This document shows, one piece after another, positions 1 through 6,584 of a DNA stretch of 7,680 bases. Position 1 is the first letter of the stretch; each line of letters begins with the position of its first letter. The translations under genes were made by a program, and so were the position numbers. The notes below the pieces were generated by a model. The model made no database searches, was not told the DNA's origin, and was given only the letters and a program-made list of their open reading frames with translations. Location of the stretch: the NCBI GenBank assembly GCA_021772555.1, contig JAJFLT010000437.1, positions 1 through 7,680 on the forward strand, written 5' to 3'. Origin of the DNA: Opitutales bacterium (GTDB taxonomy: Bacteria > Verrucomicrobiota > Verrucomicrobiia > Opitutales > UBA2987).

Positions 1-1004
1 CCGATGTAGCTTTTGGTGTTGTTGAAATAAGTATTCGGGCAATCGCTGAAAACCTCCCGCAATGCCTTGCACTCCTGAATATCCCCCTGTGGGGTGGCCG
101 TGGCATGGGTGTTGACGATGTCGATCTCTTCCGCCCGTAAACCGGACATGGATAGCGCGGCTCGCACACATTCGGCCTGTCGTACGGAATCTGGCAAGAC
201 CGCGTCTCCGGCATCGGAGTTGATGTTATAACCGACGATCTCGCCCACAATGGGGGCTTTACGGGCCAGCGCGTCCTCCAGGCGCTCCAGAGTGTAAACG
301 GCACCCCCCTCGCTGACCACGATACCGTTGCGGGCAACATCGAAGGGGCGGCTGGCTTTGGCCGGGTCCTCGTGCCTGGCCAGTGCTCCCTGGCTCTTGA
401 ATCCGGCAAAGATGCCAAAAGTGTGGATGCTCTCGCTGATGCCGCCGGTGAAGGCAAAATCGACCTCGCCCAGCCGCAGCATTTGCATTCCCTGGATAAG
501 ACCCGCATTGCCGGCGGCGCAGGCGGCCCCAATGGTATAATGCGGGCCGGTCACACCGAGATTGATGGATACCTCTCCGGCGGGATTGTTGGCCACCGTG
601 CGGGGATTGTGGTGGTGACTCCAAAAACGGGTGTCGTATTCAAACTGTGAAATGTTATGGACCTCGTTCTCGGTTTCCACATTACCGTGCTCCGTGATCC
701 CGAAATAAATACCAGCTCGCGCCTTGTCAAAAGACTCCCAATCGAGCCGGGAGTCTGCCAGCGCTTCGCGGGCGCAGTAAATGCCGATACTTCCGGCCCG
801 GGTGCCGTTGCGAATCTCTTTCCGTTTTTGGTATTTCTTCGCTTCGAAATGACAAACCCCGGCCGGTAAGGGACCCATATAGCGCATATCGAGCGTCTCG
901 ATTTTGGCCACCCCATCGAGGAGATTCTGGCGGAATTCCTGCAGGGAATTGCCATTGGGAGCGGTCAGGCCCAATCCGGTGATGACTATGCGGCTGTTCA
1001 ACAT
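1..1004 (-). CDS. Beta-ketoacyl-ACP synthase (FabF/KAS-like), C-terminus cut by window edge
   Basis: This is a condensing enzyme of the thiolase fold. Such enzymes join an acyl-thioester to malonyl-ACP with loss of CO2, in fatty acid or polyketide synthesis in the cytosol. The frame is open from ATG at 1004 to the left edge and gives 334 residues; KAS I/II enzymes have about 410, so roughly 80 are missing. It begins MLNSRIVITGLGLTAPNGNS, the usual KAS N-terminus. The nucleophile is Cys162 in YTIGAACAAGNAG, followed by the conserved FTGGISES at 186-193. The first catalytic His is His300 in NTHATATPQGD and the conserved Lys is Lys331 in NNTKSYIG at the edge. The second catalytic His and the glycine-rich C-terminal loop lie outside. 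TGAGGG at 1015-1020 is a good ribosome binding site, 10 bases before the ATG. The Cys motif (GAACAAG) differs from the common TACSSS/TACATG, so this may be a specialised KAS rather than housekeeping FabF. Confidence 0.9.
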   Translation of the reverse strand, partial: MLNSRIVITGLGLTAPNGNSLQEFRQNLLDGVAKIETLDMRYMGPLPAGVCHFEAKKYQKRKEIRNGTRAGSIGIYCAREALADSRLDWESFDKARAGIYFGITEHGNVETENEVHNISQFEYDTRFWSHHHNPRTVANNPAGEVSINLGVTGPHYTIGAACAAGNAGLIQGMQMLRLGEVDFAFTGGISESIHTFGIFAGFKSQGALARHEDPAKASRPFDVARNGIVVSEGGAVYTLERLEDALARKAPIVGEIVGYNINSDAGDAVLPDSVRQAECVRAALSMSGLRAEEIDIVNTHATATPQGDIQECKALREVFSDCPNTYFNNTKSYI

Positions 1005-1051
1005 TGATGAAAAACCCTCATAAAACGGTAAGTTCTCTATAAAGTGTCAAT

Positions 1052-1060
1052 ATTATACCA
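1052..1060 (-). promoter_or_regulatory. Extended -10 promoter for the KAS gene
   Basis: Read on the minus strand, the bases are TGGTATAAT: a perfect sigma-70 TATAAT preceded by the TGn extension. Transcription would start near 1045 and leave a leader of about 40 bases before the ATG at 1004, including the TGAGGG ribosome binding site. No good -35 lies 17 bases upstream, which is normal for extended -10 promoters. The element is seen directly; its activity is inferred. Confidence 0.5.
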
Positions 1061-1112
1061 TAGCCGCATAAAGCTCATGCCGTCCGCAACCGGACCGGGG
1101 CAAGAGCAAATA

Positions 1113-1142
1113 TTGAGATAAATCTAGTAATTTCGAGCTAAT
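1113..1142 (+). promoter_or_regulatory. Possible galE promoter
   Basis: TTGAGA at 1113-1118 matches the -35 consensus at five of six bases. With an 18-base spacer it is followed by GCTAAT at 1137-1142, four of six for the -10. Transcription would begin near 1149, only about 11 bases before the galE ATG. That agrees with the lack of a Shine-Dalgarno sequence there. The match is weak and could be chance. Confidence 0.28.
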
Positions 1143-1159
1143 GTGCCAAGATTCCGGCC

Positions 1160-2149
1160 ATGAATGTGCTGGTAACAGGAGGCGCCGGATATATAGGCAG
1201 CCATTGTGTAAGACAACTGACCGCGGCGGGACATCAACCGGTGGTTTTAGACAATCTGGTGTTCGGCCACCGTGAAGCGATTTCTTCGAAGATTCCGTTT
1301 TATGAAGGCGATCTGGGAGACGCTGCTTTGGTCAAGAAAGTCCTCGATCGAGAAAAAATTGAATTGGTCATGCACTTCGCGGCCTTCGCCTATGTCGGCG
1401 AATCGGTCGATAATCCCCTCAAATACTACGAGAACAACCTGGCCAAACCGATCACACTGCTCAAAACGATGCTGGGTTGCGGTGTCACCAAATTCATCCT
1501 CTCCTCCACCTGCTCGACCTTCGGGATTCCATCAAAGCTGCCCATCGTCGAGGACATGCCGCAAAATCCCATCAACCCCTACGGTCAATCCAAGCTCGAT
1601 CTGGAAAATGTTCTCAAGGCGACAGCCTCAGCCCACGGGTTGAGTTTCGCCGCTTTTCGCTATTTCAATGCCGCCGGCACCGCCGAAGATGGCTCCATCG
1701 GCGAAGACCATGATCCGGAAACCCACCTCATACCACTCGTTATCGAGGCCGCCATGGGCAAGCGCGATAGCATCACCATTTTCGGAAATGACTACCCCAC
1801 CCCGGACGGCACCTGCTTGCGCGACTACGTCCACGTGGACGACCTTTCCCGCGCCCACATCGCCGCCATTCCTCATCTCGCGGAGCCGGACCAACAACTC
1901 TTTTACAACTTGGGAACCGGCCAACCTCACTCCGTGCGGGAGGTCATCGAAACAGTGGAAAAAGTCTCCGGCCTTAAAGTGCCGGTCAAAGAAGGCCCAC
2001 GGCGACCCGGCGATCCGCCGTCCCTCTACGCCGACTCCACCAAAGCCCAAAAAGAATTAAACTGGCAAATCCAACACCCCGGCCTCGAATCCATCATTAC
2101 CACCGCCTGGAACTGGCATAAGAGGCATCCCAACGGTTATAGTCAATAG
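1160..2149 (+). CDS. galE: UDP-glucose 4-epimerase
   Basis: This enzyme interconverts UDP-glucose and UDP-galactose through an NAD-bound 4-keto intermediate. It feeds galactose use and synthesis of surface sugars in the cytosol. It is a complete extended short-chain dehydrogenase/reductase of 329 residues, close to the family's 330-340. The Rossmann NAD motif is GGAGYIGS (7-14). The catalytic pair is Tyr141 and Lys145 in NPYGQSK. Thr117 in LSSTCSTFG sits where E. coli GalE has catalytic Ser124, a common and functional change. FRYFNAAGT (166-174), TPDGTCLRDYVHVDD (214-228) and the C-terminal RRPGDPPSLYADSTKA are all family signatures. Leu289 falls at the 'gate' position (Tyr299 in E. coli), so strict UDP-Glc/Gal use versus acceptance of UDP-GlcNAc cannot be decided. 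The gene stands alone on the plus strand, divergent from the KAS gene. No Shine-Dalgarno is visible before the ATG. Confidence 0.95.
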   Translation: MNVLVTGGAGYIGSHCVRQLTAAGHQPVVLDNLVFGHREAISSKIPFYEGDLGDAALVKKVLDREKIELVMHFAAFAYVGESVDNPLKYYENNLAKPITLLKTMLGCGVTKFILSSTCSTFGIPSKLPIVEDMPQNPINPYGQSKLDLENVLKATASAHGLSFAAFRYFNAAGTAEDGSIGEDHDPETHLIPLVIEAAMGKRDSITIFGNDYPTPDGTCLRDYVHVDDLSRAHIAAIPHLAEPDQQLFYNLGTGQPHSVREVIETVEKVSGLKVPVKEGPRRPGDPPSLYADSTKAQKELNWQIQHPGLESIITTAWNWHKRHPNGYSQ

Positions 2150-2155
2150 AACCGT
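2133..2155. repeat. Inverted repeat spanning the galE stop codon
   Basis: ACGGTT (2133-2138) and AACCGT (2150-2155) are perfect complements around an 11-base loop that contains the galE TAG. No T-run follows on either strand, so it is not a standard intrinsic terminator. It lies in the short convergent gap between galE and the repeat-protein gene and might slow transcription from either side, or be chance. Confidence 0.3.
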
Positions 2156-2205
2156 CACCTGGAACGGAACCGGGGCATATTAACGCAATCTGTTATTTCG
2201 ATTTT

Positions 2206-3600
2206 TCATTCACCTTCAGGATACACACTAAAGTCATAGAAGTATTTGCCTCCGAAACCGATCATTCCTGCGTTCATGTTTTCATTCTGAAGCATTTTTC
2301 TTTCTTCAGAGAAGGTTAATACCGACTGAGCTTCATCCGCCGTAAAGTCATTCTGATCCAACCATATTCTAACCGCATCCGGATCTTGTAAATTCCATTT
2401 TTGGGCGACTGCAATCTGTGTTGCTCTTTGCACTGAAGGGTCAGTGATAGCATCACTCCATATCAATGCACTTTGGGGATCAACGGTGGCAATTTCTTTG
2501 GCGAAGGCACCCATTACCGGATTTATTCCGGGTTCACCAAGATGCTCGTTTAACCAACCACCCGCAGCGTTCGGTTCCGTTTTAGCCCAACCTTCGACTA
2601 GACCCGTCAGCGCATTTACCCGCACGGGCCCTTCGGGTAAACTCTCAACCCGTGAAACAGCATCAGCAGGATTTCTCGAGGCCCAGAATCTTGAGACATC
2701 CTGGATGGCAGTCGGATTGAATACGTTATTCTCAGGGGTGATAACCCATTCAAATGCGGATTGGGGATCATTGCTGGCCCATATTTTAGCAAGTGTTGTA
2801 ATCGCGGTTTGCTTGATTGTGGGGTCATCATCCGGGAGTGATTGCACCCACGATGCTGCCTGCCCGCTACCAATATGGGTGAGTTGGATGCCATTCAAGA
2901 TGACAATGCCTTTTTCCCGTAAAGCAAGATTGTCCAACCCCAGAACATATTCGCTCGCCCCTTGAAAGTCGTTTTCGACCCATTCAAAAAGGACCTCAGT
3001 TATCCCGGAACTACGCTCTTCGGCATCGGGCAAATTATTATCGATCCAGCTTAATGCCAGGTTCGGGTTCCCTTCACCGAATCTTCTCAAACTTGCCGAT
3101 AAGGCGGACTTCCTAAGATTTCCCTCAAAGGATAATGCATATTCCGCAGCGCCTTCTGGATCAAACCGAGCCCAATTGCTAAATAGTGGATAAAAGGCAT
3201 CCCTTTGTATTTTAACATTTTCAATCCGCATTACCCTATCGAGAACTTCGGACAGGTTGTCCTCATTCAATCCACGTAAAGCCATTGCGAAGGCCATGCT
3301 TCTTGATCTTAAATCCCTTATTTTTACTGCGGAATCAATTTGCGCAAATATATCAGGCTCAAGGATATCATCAGATTCTGATTTGCCATCTGCTTGAATT
3401 TCGTTGGTTGGTGTTTCAGTCGAGGGCTTGTTGATTTTCTCCGGTGTTTTCGCGATTGCCTTCATTTTTTCCTGAAATTGGCTGTTTTCCGATGAAGACC
3501 TATCAACAGAAGATTTATTCGTCAGAAAATGCCCAAGCAGGAAGGCTGCGATTCCGACCGCAAATAGGCTGGAAATATAGAGTTTGAGACTAATTTTCAT
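2206..3600 (-). CDS. Membrane-anchored or secreted W-x(3)-[DN]-P repeat protein, unknown function
   Basis: I do not recognise a named family. The 464-residue product starts MKISLKLYISSLFAVG with a hydrophobic stretch at about residues 7-26, an uncleaved anchor or a signal peptide. A polar, low-complexity linker rich in Ser, Glu, Lys and Thr follows to about residue 85. From about 105 to 415 the chain is a tandem repeat of 32-34 residues. Units begin at or near residues 143, 174, 207, 240, 274, 306, 338, 370 and 402, with the pattern W-A-x-x-[DN]-P-x-x-A-x-x-W-[IV]. Examples are WARFDPEGAAEYAL, WASNDPQSAFEWV, WASRNPADAVSRV and WNLQDPDAVRIWL. The unit length and Ala/Leu spacing suggest paired helices in an alpha-solenoid, as in TPR or HEAT proteins, which bind other proteins. 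No catalytic motif is visible. The short C-terminal tail has Gly, Tyr and Phe (GFGGKYFYDF). The start is preceded only by a weak GGGA. The gene is AT-richer than galE or ggt. Confidence 0.85.
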   Translation of the reverse strand: MKISLKLYISSLFAVGIAAFLLGHFLTNKSSVDRSSSENSQFQEKMKAIAKTPEKINKPSTETPTNEIQADGKSESDDILEPDIFAQIDSAVKIRDLRSRSMAFAMALRGLNEDNLSEVLDRVMRIENVKIQRDAFYPLFSNWARFDPEGAAEYALSFEGNLRKSALSASLRRFGEGNPNLALSWIDNNLPDAEERSSGITEVLFEWVENDFQGASEYVLGLDNLALREKGIVILNGIQLTHIGSGQAASWVQSLPDDDPTIKQTAITTLAKIWASNDPQSAFEWVITPENNVFNPTAIQDVSRFWASRNPADAVSRVESLPEGPVRVNALTGLVEGWAKTEPNAAGGWLNEHLGEPGINPVMGAFAKEIATVDPQSALIWSDAITDPSVQRATQIAVAQKWNLQDPDAVRIWLDQNDFTADEAQSVLTFSEERKMLQNENMNAGMIGFGGKYFYDFSVYPEGE

Positions 3601-3794
3601 TGTCCCAGTCTTGATTGATTTTAACCGTGCAGAAAAATACCCTAACCCATGGCTACTACTGCAGAAAAAAGGTGTTTAATGGAAACTACTCTATCTTGGC
3701 CAATATTTCAATTTTTAAATAAAAAACGAATATAGAAATAGAATCTAAAACGCCAATCAGCCGCCCCGCTGTGAGCCGAATTGCAGTTCTTTGT

Positions 3795-3825
3795 TGCTTA
3801 CTAAAAGCATGCGTCGCGCTGCGAC
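3795..3825. repeat. Two adjacent small inverted repeats downstream of the 83-residue gene
   Basis: TGCTT/AAGCA (3795-3799 and 3805-3809, loop of 5) and GTCGC/GCGAC (3813-3817 and 3821-3825, loop of 3) lie side by side, 35-65 bases past the stop of the minus-strand gene at 3860. On that strand the GC-rich hairpin is followed a few bases later by TTTT, which itself lies in the second hairpin. They could form a weak terminator or RNA-stabilising end for the small-gene cluster. The rest of the 3601-3859 gap is AT-rich with no gene that I can support. Confidence 0.25.
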
Positions 3826-3859
3826 TAACTGCCGTGACAATTCCGGTCAAAAGATTAAC

Positions 3860-4111
3860 TCACATTCCCCCGGTATAGCCCTTGAGAAGGCCTCCTCCAA
3901 TTATTAATGGTATCGCTATGAGACTCTTCAAAAAAGGGGATTTAGTTTTATCCCAATGCATAATAACAAAAACCAGGGCGGCCATGGGCACGAAAATATA
4001 GGCAAGACCCCAAAGTATTGATTTTTGAAACGCTATTATTATCAATTTGATTCCATAGATCAAACCGACTATGCCTCCAATTCCTATGCATATACTGCCA
4101 ATAATTGTCAT
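3860..4111 (-). CDS. Small membrane protein, three predicted helices, unknown function
   Basis: The product has 83 residues and is almost entirely hydrophobic. Predicted membrane segments lie at about 4-28 (rich in Gly and Ile), 32-51 and 63-78. They are separated by the short polar loop HWDKTKSPF at 52-60. The pattern LWGLAYIFVPMAALVFVIMHW followed by K-x-P-F-L resembles a widespread group of unnamed small bacterial inner-membrane proteins; I cannot assign a function. A GGGGAAAG stretch at 4119-4126 (minus strand), with GGGGA ending 10 bases before the ATG, is a good ribosome binding site and supports this start. The gene begins 34 bases after the DUF2442 stop on the same strand, so it may share that transcript. 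Confidence 0.7.
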   Translation of the reverse strand: MTIIGSICIGIGGIVGLIYGIKLIIIAFQKSILWGLAYIFVPMAALVFVIMHWDKTKSPFLKSLIAIPLIIGGGLLKGYTGGM

Positions 4112-4145
4112 AATTTATCTTTCCCCACAGGCGATTGACAAAGTG

Positions 4146-4427
4146 TTACCTTGTCTGTGCTTCACTGGAAGCTGAGTTTACGCCATCGGTTTGTTCGAGC
4201 ACCTTTTCTTTTAGATACTCGGGGGCGAAATCGGCACCGTTAGGCCAGGAGAGGGTGTGTCCTTCCAATCGGAAATTCTTGAAAAATTCGATGTCTGAGA
4301 GTGGTTCGAAAATTTTTCCGTGAATCGAATCCTTCAAGTTCACTTTTCCTTTGCTGCCGTCATTGAATTCCAGCCACACCACATGATTGGTTATGTGTTG
4401 CGCTTTTTCAATATGCAGAAATTTCAT
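4146..4427 (-). CDS. DUF2442 domain protein, partner of DUF4160
   Basis: The 93-residue product matches the DUF2442 pattern. Residues 10-30 read as a strand pair ending WLEFNDGSKGKVNL. Next come F-x-P-L-x-D-x-x-F-F at 40-49, and HTLSWPNGADFAPEYL at 57-72, where the WPNG-D-x-x-PE core is the clearest signature. The last 20 residues are polar and not conserved. The gene starts just 2 bases after the stop of the DUF4160 gene, so the two are almost certainly translated from one mRNA. DUF2442 and DUF4160 genes are often found side by side in bacteria, and toxin-antitoxin-like roles have been suggested for such pairs. The biochemical function is unknown, and which partner would act on which cannot be read from the sequence. 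Confidence 0.85.
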   Translation of the reverse strand: MKFLHIEKAQHITNHVVWLEFNDGSKGKVNLKDSIHGKIFEPLSDIEFFKNFRLEGHTLSWPNGADFAPEYLKEKVLEQTDGVNSASSEAQTR

Positions 4428-4429
4428 TT

Positions 4430-4687
4430 CTATTCCAATGGTTCGATTTTATTTAAGGGTTCTAATTGTTCTGCAAGCTTCCAGTCCTCCATCAACTCTT
4501 CTTTATGGAGATCATGCCATTCCATCACTGCCCCAAGCGCTCTTTTCGGGAACCTGCCTGTCACAATCCCCGATTTGATTTCTACAGAAATTTCATAACC
4601 TCCATACTCGGCATGAAAGTGCGGTGGAGCATGCTCACGATAATACATTCGGATGATTATTCCTAAAAATCTGCTGATTTCCGGCAT
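4430..4687 (-). CDS. DUF4160 domain protein
   Basis: The 85-residue product covers the whole DUF4160 domain. The N-terminus MPEISRFLGIIIRMYYREH and the following APPHFHAEYGGYE at about 20-32 are the family hallmark. The HFH-x-E core might bind metal or nucleic acid, but this is unproven. The second half contains GRFPKRALGAVMEWHDLHKEE (about 44-64), an amphipathic helix typical of the family. The gene is the first of a tight pair with DUF2442 (2-base gap) and probably leads a three-gene transcript. Upstream, a terminator-like hairpin cuts it off from the ggt-like gene. Only a distant GGGA is seen as a ribosome binding site, but the start at MPEISRF matches the usual family start. Confidence 0.85.
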   Translation of the reverse strand: MPEISRFLGIIIRMYYREHAPPHFHAEYGGYEISVEIKSGIVTGRFPKRALGAVMEWHDLHKEELMEDWKLAEQLEPLNKIEPLE

Positions 4688-4722
4688 TGGTAATTTAAGT
4701 TCCCATCTTATTCAAGAATATC

Positions 4723-4739
4723 AAAAAAGGAAGCCTTTC
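4723..4739 (-). terminator. Weak intrinsic terminator after the ggt-like gene
   Basis: On the minus strand GAAAGG, loop CTT, then CCTTTT forms a six-pair stem (one G-U pair) that runs into a row of six T's. It starts about 25 bases past the ggt-like stop and about 36 bases before the DUF4160 start. This is the expected place to end the metF-ggt transcript. The stem has only two G-C pairs, so termination may be partial. Confidence 0.4.
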
Positions 4740-4763
4740 GAATTATTTTTCGTGTTCACCGGA

Positions 4764-6506
4764 TCAATACCCGGCGGCGTGGCCATCCTTACGGGATTCA
4801 CTGGCGCCATAATAAACGTCGTTTTCGGCGTCGTAGAGGATGGCCTGGTAGCCGCCGTAGGGGCCGACGCTGACACCTATTTTGTGCCGCATCAATGAAA
4901 GCTCACGCGCTGTTTCGTAGGGGAAACCGGTTTCAAGGGTGACGAGGCCCCCGTCGGACATAACCTCACCGGTGGGCTGAGAGGAATTACGGTGGAGAAT
5001 TCGGGGGGCGTCTCCGGCTTCCTGCAGGTTCATGTCGAAATCCACCATGTTGATGATGATTTGGGCATGGCCTTGTGGCTGGGTAGCGCCACCCATAACG
5101 CCGAAACTCATATAGGGCCGCCCGTCCTTGGTCACAAAGGCGGGAATGATGGTGTGAAAAGGCCGCTTACCGGGAGCGTAGGAGTTGAAGTGGCCTTCTT
5201 GCAGGTTGAATAACTCGCCCCGGTCCTGCAGGTTGAAGCCCAACCCATCGGGGCACATGCCGGAGCCCATCCCGCGGTAATTGCTCTGGATGAGGGAGAC
5301 CATGTTGCGGTCTTTGTCGGCCACGGTCATATAGATGGTTTCCCCGTTTTCCAAAAGCGGGTCCCCCGGTGGGTAGCTCTTGGAAGCACGCGAGGGATCG
5401 ATCAACTTACGTCGCTCGGCTGCATACTTTTTTGAAATGAGGGCTTTGGTGGGGATTTTGTTGAAAGCGGGATCGGCGTAAAATTTAGCCCGATCTTCGA
5501 AGGCCAGTTTCTTCGCCTCGACGAAGTGATGCACATAGTCCTTGCTGCCGAAACCCATTTTTCGAATATCGAAACCTTCGAGGATGTTGAGAATTTGCAA
5601 GGCGGCGATACCCTGGCCGTTGGGGGGAAGCTCCCAAACGGTATAGCCACGGTAGTCGGTCGAAACCGGTTCCACCCAATCGGAGGAGTGCGAGGCCAGG
5701 TCCTCATAGGAGAGAAAACCACCCTCTCGTTTCATAAAAGCATCGATGGTGCGGGCGATTTCACCCCGGTAAAAAACGTCCCGCCCGCCTTTTGCGATTT
5801 TTTCCAATGTATCGGCCAGCATGGGGTTTTTAAAAATCTCACCCTTGCGCGGTGCTCTTCCACCCGGCATGTAGGTTTCCCGAAAACCGGGCCATTCTTC
5901 CTGCACGGGAACACTGCGATCCCAGTAAAAAGCGATCAATTCGGTGACGGGGAATCCTTCGCGGGCATAGCGAATTGCCGGGGCGAGAACTTCCTCCATG
6001 GGCAGGTGGCCGAATTTTTCGTGCAGCTCGAACCAGCCATCGACGCAGCCGGGAACCGAGACCGGTAGAGGCCCGTGGGTGGGAACCTTGGTCAACCCGA
6101 GTTTCTTGAACTCCTCCAGGGTAAGGCTTTGGGGAGACCTGCCGCTGGCATTGAGCCCGTGCAATTTTTGCGATTCATTGTGCCAGACGATGGCGAAGAG
6201 GTCTCCCCCGATGCCATTGCCGGTTGGCTCGACCAATCCGAGGACGGCATTGGCGGCGATGGCCGCATCGATGGCGTTGCCCCCCTGTTTCATGATATCC
6301 AACGCCACCTGGGTCGCCAGCGGTTGACTGGTCGCGGCCATGGCGTGGCGGGCGATCACCTCCGAACGCGTGGCAAAGGGTTTGCCGGTTATGCGATCAG
6401 CGCTCATGAGAATTCGGATGGGGAAGAAGGCAAAGAGGAGGAGAAGGAAGATGCGTATTGGTACATAACGGCTCAAGGGGGAATCATGTTGGCTCATGGA
6501 AACCAT
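4764..6506 (-). CDS. Exported gamma-glutamyltranspeptidase-family (Ggt-like) hydrolase/acylase
   Basis: This is an Ntn-hydrolase precursor of 580 residues, the usual length for the family, which cuts itself into two subunits. The N-terminus RYVPIRIFLLLLFAFFPIRIL is a signal or anchor segment (about 14-34), so it should act outside the cytoplasm. The large subunit has the family signature GGNAIDAAIAANAVLGLVEP (75-94) and GNGIGGDLF (96-104). Self-cleavage is expected before Thr390 in GETIYMTVADKD, giving a small subunit of 191 residues. The oxyanion glycines are Gly472-Gly473 in GVMGGATQ, and the protein ends in DGHAAGY, as E. coli Ggt ends in -TAGY. By motif alignment, the gamma-glutamyl pocket residues of E. 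coli Ggt are changed: Arg114 aligns with Ser121 (NASGRSP), and Ser462-Ser463 with His451-Thr452 (KRPFHTI). That is closer to YwrD-like and cephalosporin-acylase-like members, so glutathione may not be the substrate. Met4 is an alternative start; neither has a clear ribosome binding site. metF lies 78 bases upstream. Confidence 0.9.
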   Translation of the reverse strand: MVSMSQHDSPLSRYVPIRIFLLLLFAFFPIRILMSADRITGKPFATRSEVIARHAMAATSQPLATQVALDIMKQGGNAIDAAIAANAVLGLVEPTGNGIGGDLFAIVWHNESQKLHGLNASGRSPQSLTLEEFKKLGLTKVPTHGPLPVSVPGCVDGWFELHEKFGHLPMEEVLAPAIRYAREGFPVTELIAFYWDRSVPVQEEWPGFRETYMPGGRAPRKGEIFKNPMLADTLEKIAKGGRDVFYRGEIARTIDAFMKREGGFLSYEDLASHSSDWVEPVSTDYRGYTVWELPPNGQGIAALQILNILEGFDIRKMGFGSKDYVHHFVEAKKLAFEDRAKFYADPAFNKIPTKALISKKYAAERRKLIDPSRASKSYPPGDPLLENGETIYMTVADKDRNMVSLIQSNYRGMGSGMCPDGLGFNLQDRGELFNLQEGHFNSYAPGKRPFHTIIPAFVTKDGRPYMSFGVMGGATQPQGHAQIIINMVDFDMNLQEAGDAPRILHRNSSQPTGEVMSDGGLVTLETGFPYETARELSLMRHKIGVSVGPYGGYQAILYDAENDVYYGASESRKDGHAAGY

Positions 6507-6584
6507 TGTGGTGGACTTAGAGAAAGGCTGGCAATCATTTTGCAGTGATGCGTCCTCAGCCCAAAAACAAATGAACGAGGTGGG

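Noticed and set aside
259..955. Two other minus-strand open frames (259-624 and 551-955)
   Set aside because: They are alternate frames within the KAS gene. The true frame is continuous from 1004 to the edge with all catalytic motifs, so there is no frameshift.
1628..2050. Minus-strand open frame of 140 codons inside galE
   Set aside because: It is an antisense shadow of a complete GalE and rich in Gly and Val from the complementary codons.
2444..2965. Plus-strand open frame of 173 codons opposite the repeat protein
   Set aside because: The minus-strand frame shows regular protein repeats and a signal segment; this one shows nothing comparable.
3679..3735. An 18-codon plus-strand open frame with an AGG-like site upstream
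   Set aside because: It is very short, in AT-rich intergenic DNA, and nothing supports its being translated.
5526..6548. Plus-strand open frames of 180 and 157 codons opposite the ggt-like gene
   Set aside because: They are antisense to a gene with clear family motifs, and their translations show no recognisable domain.
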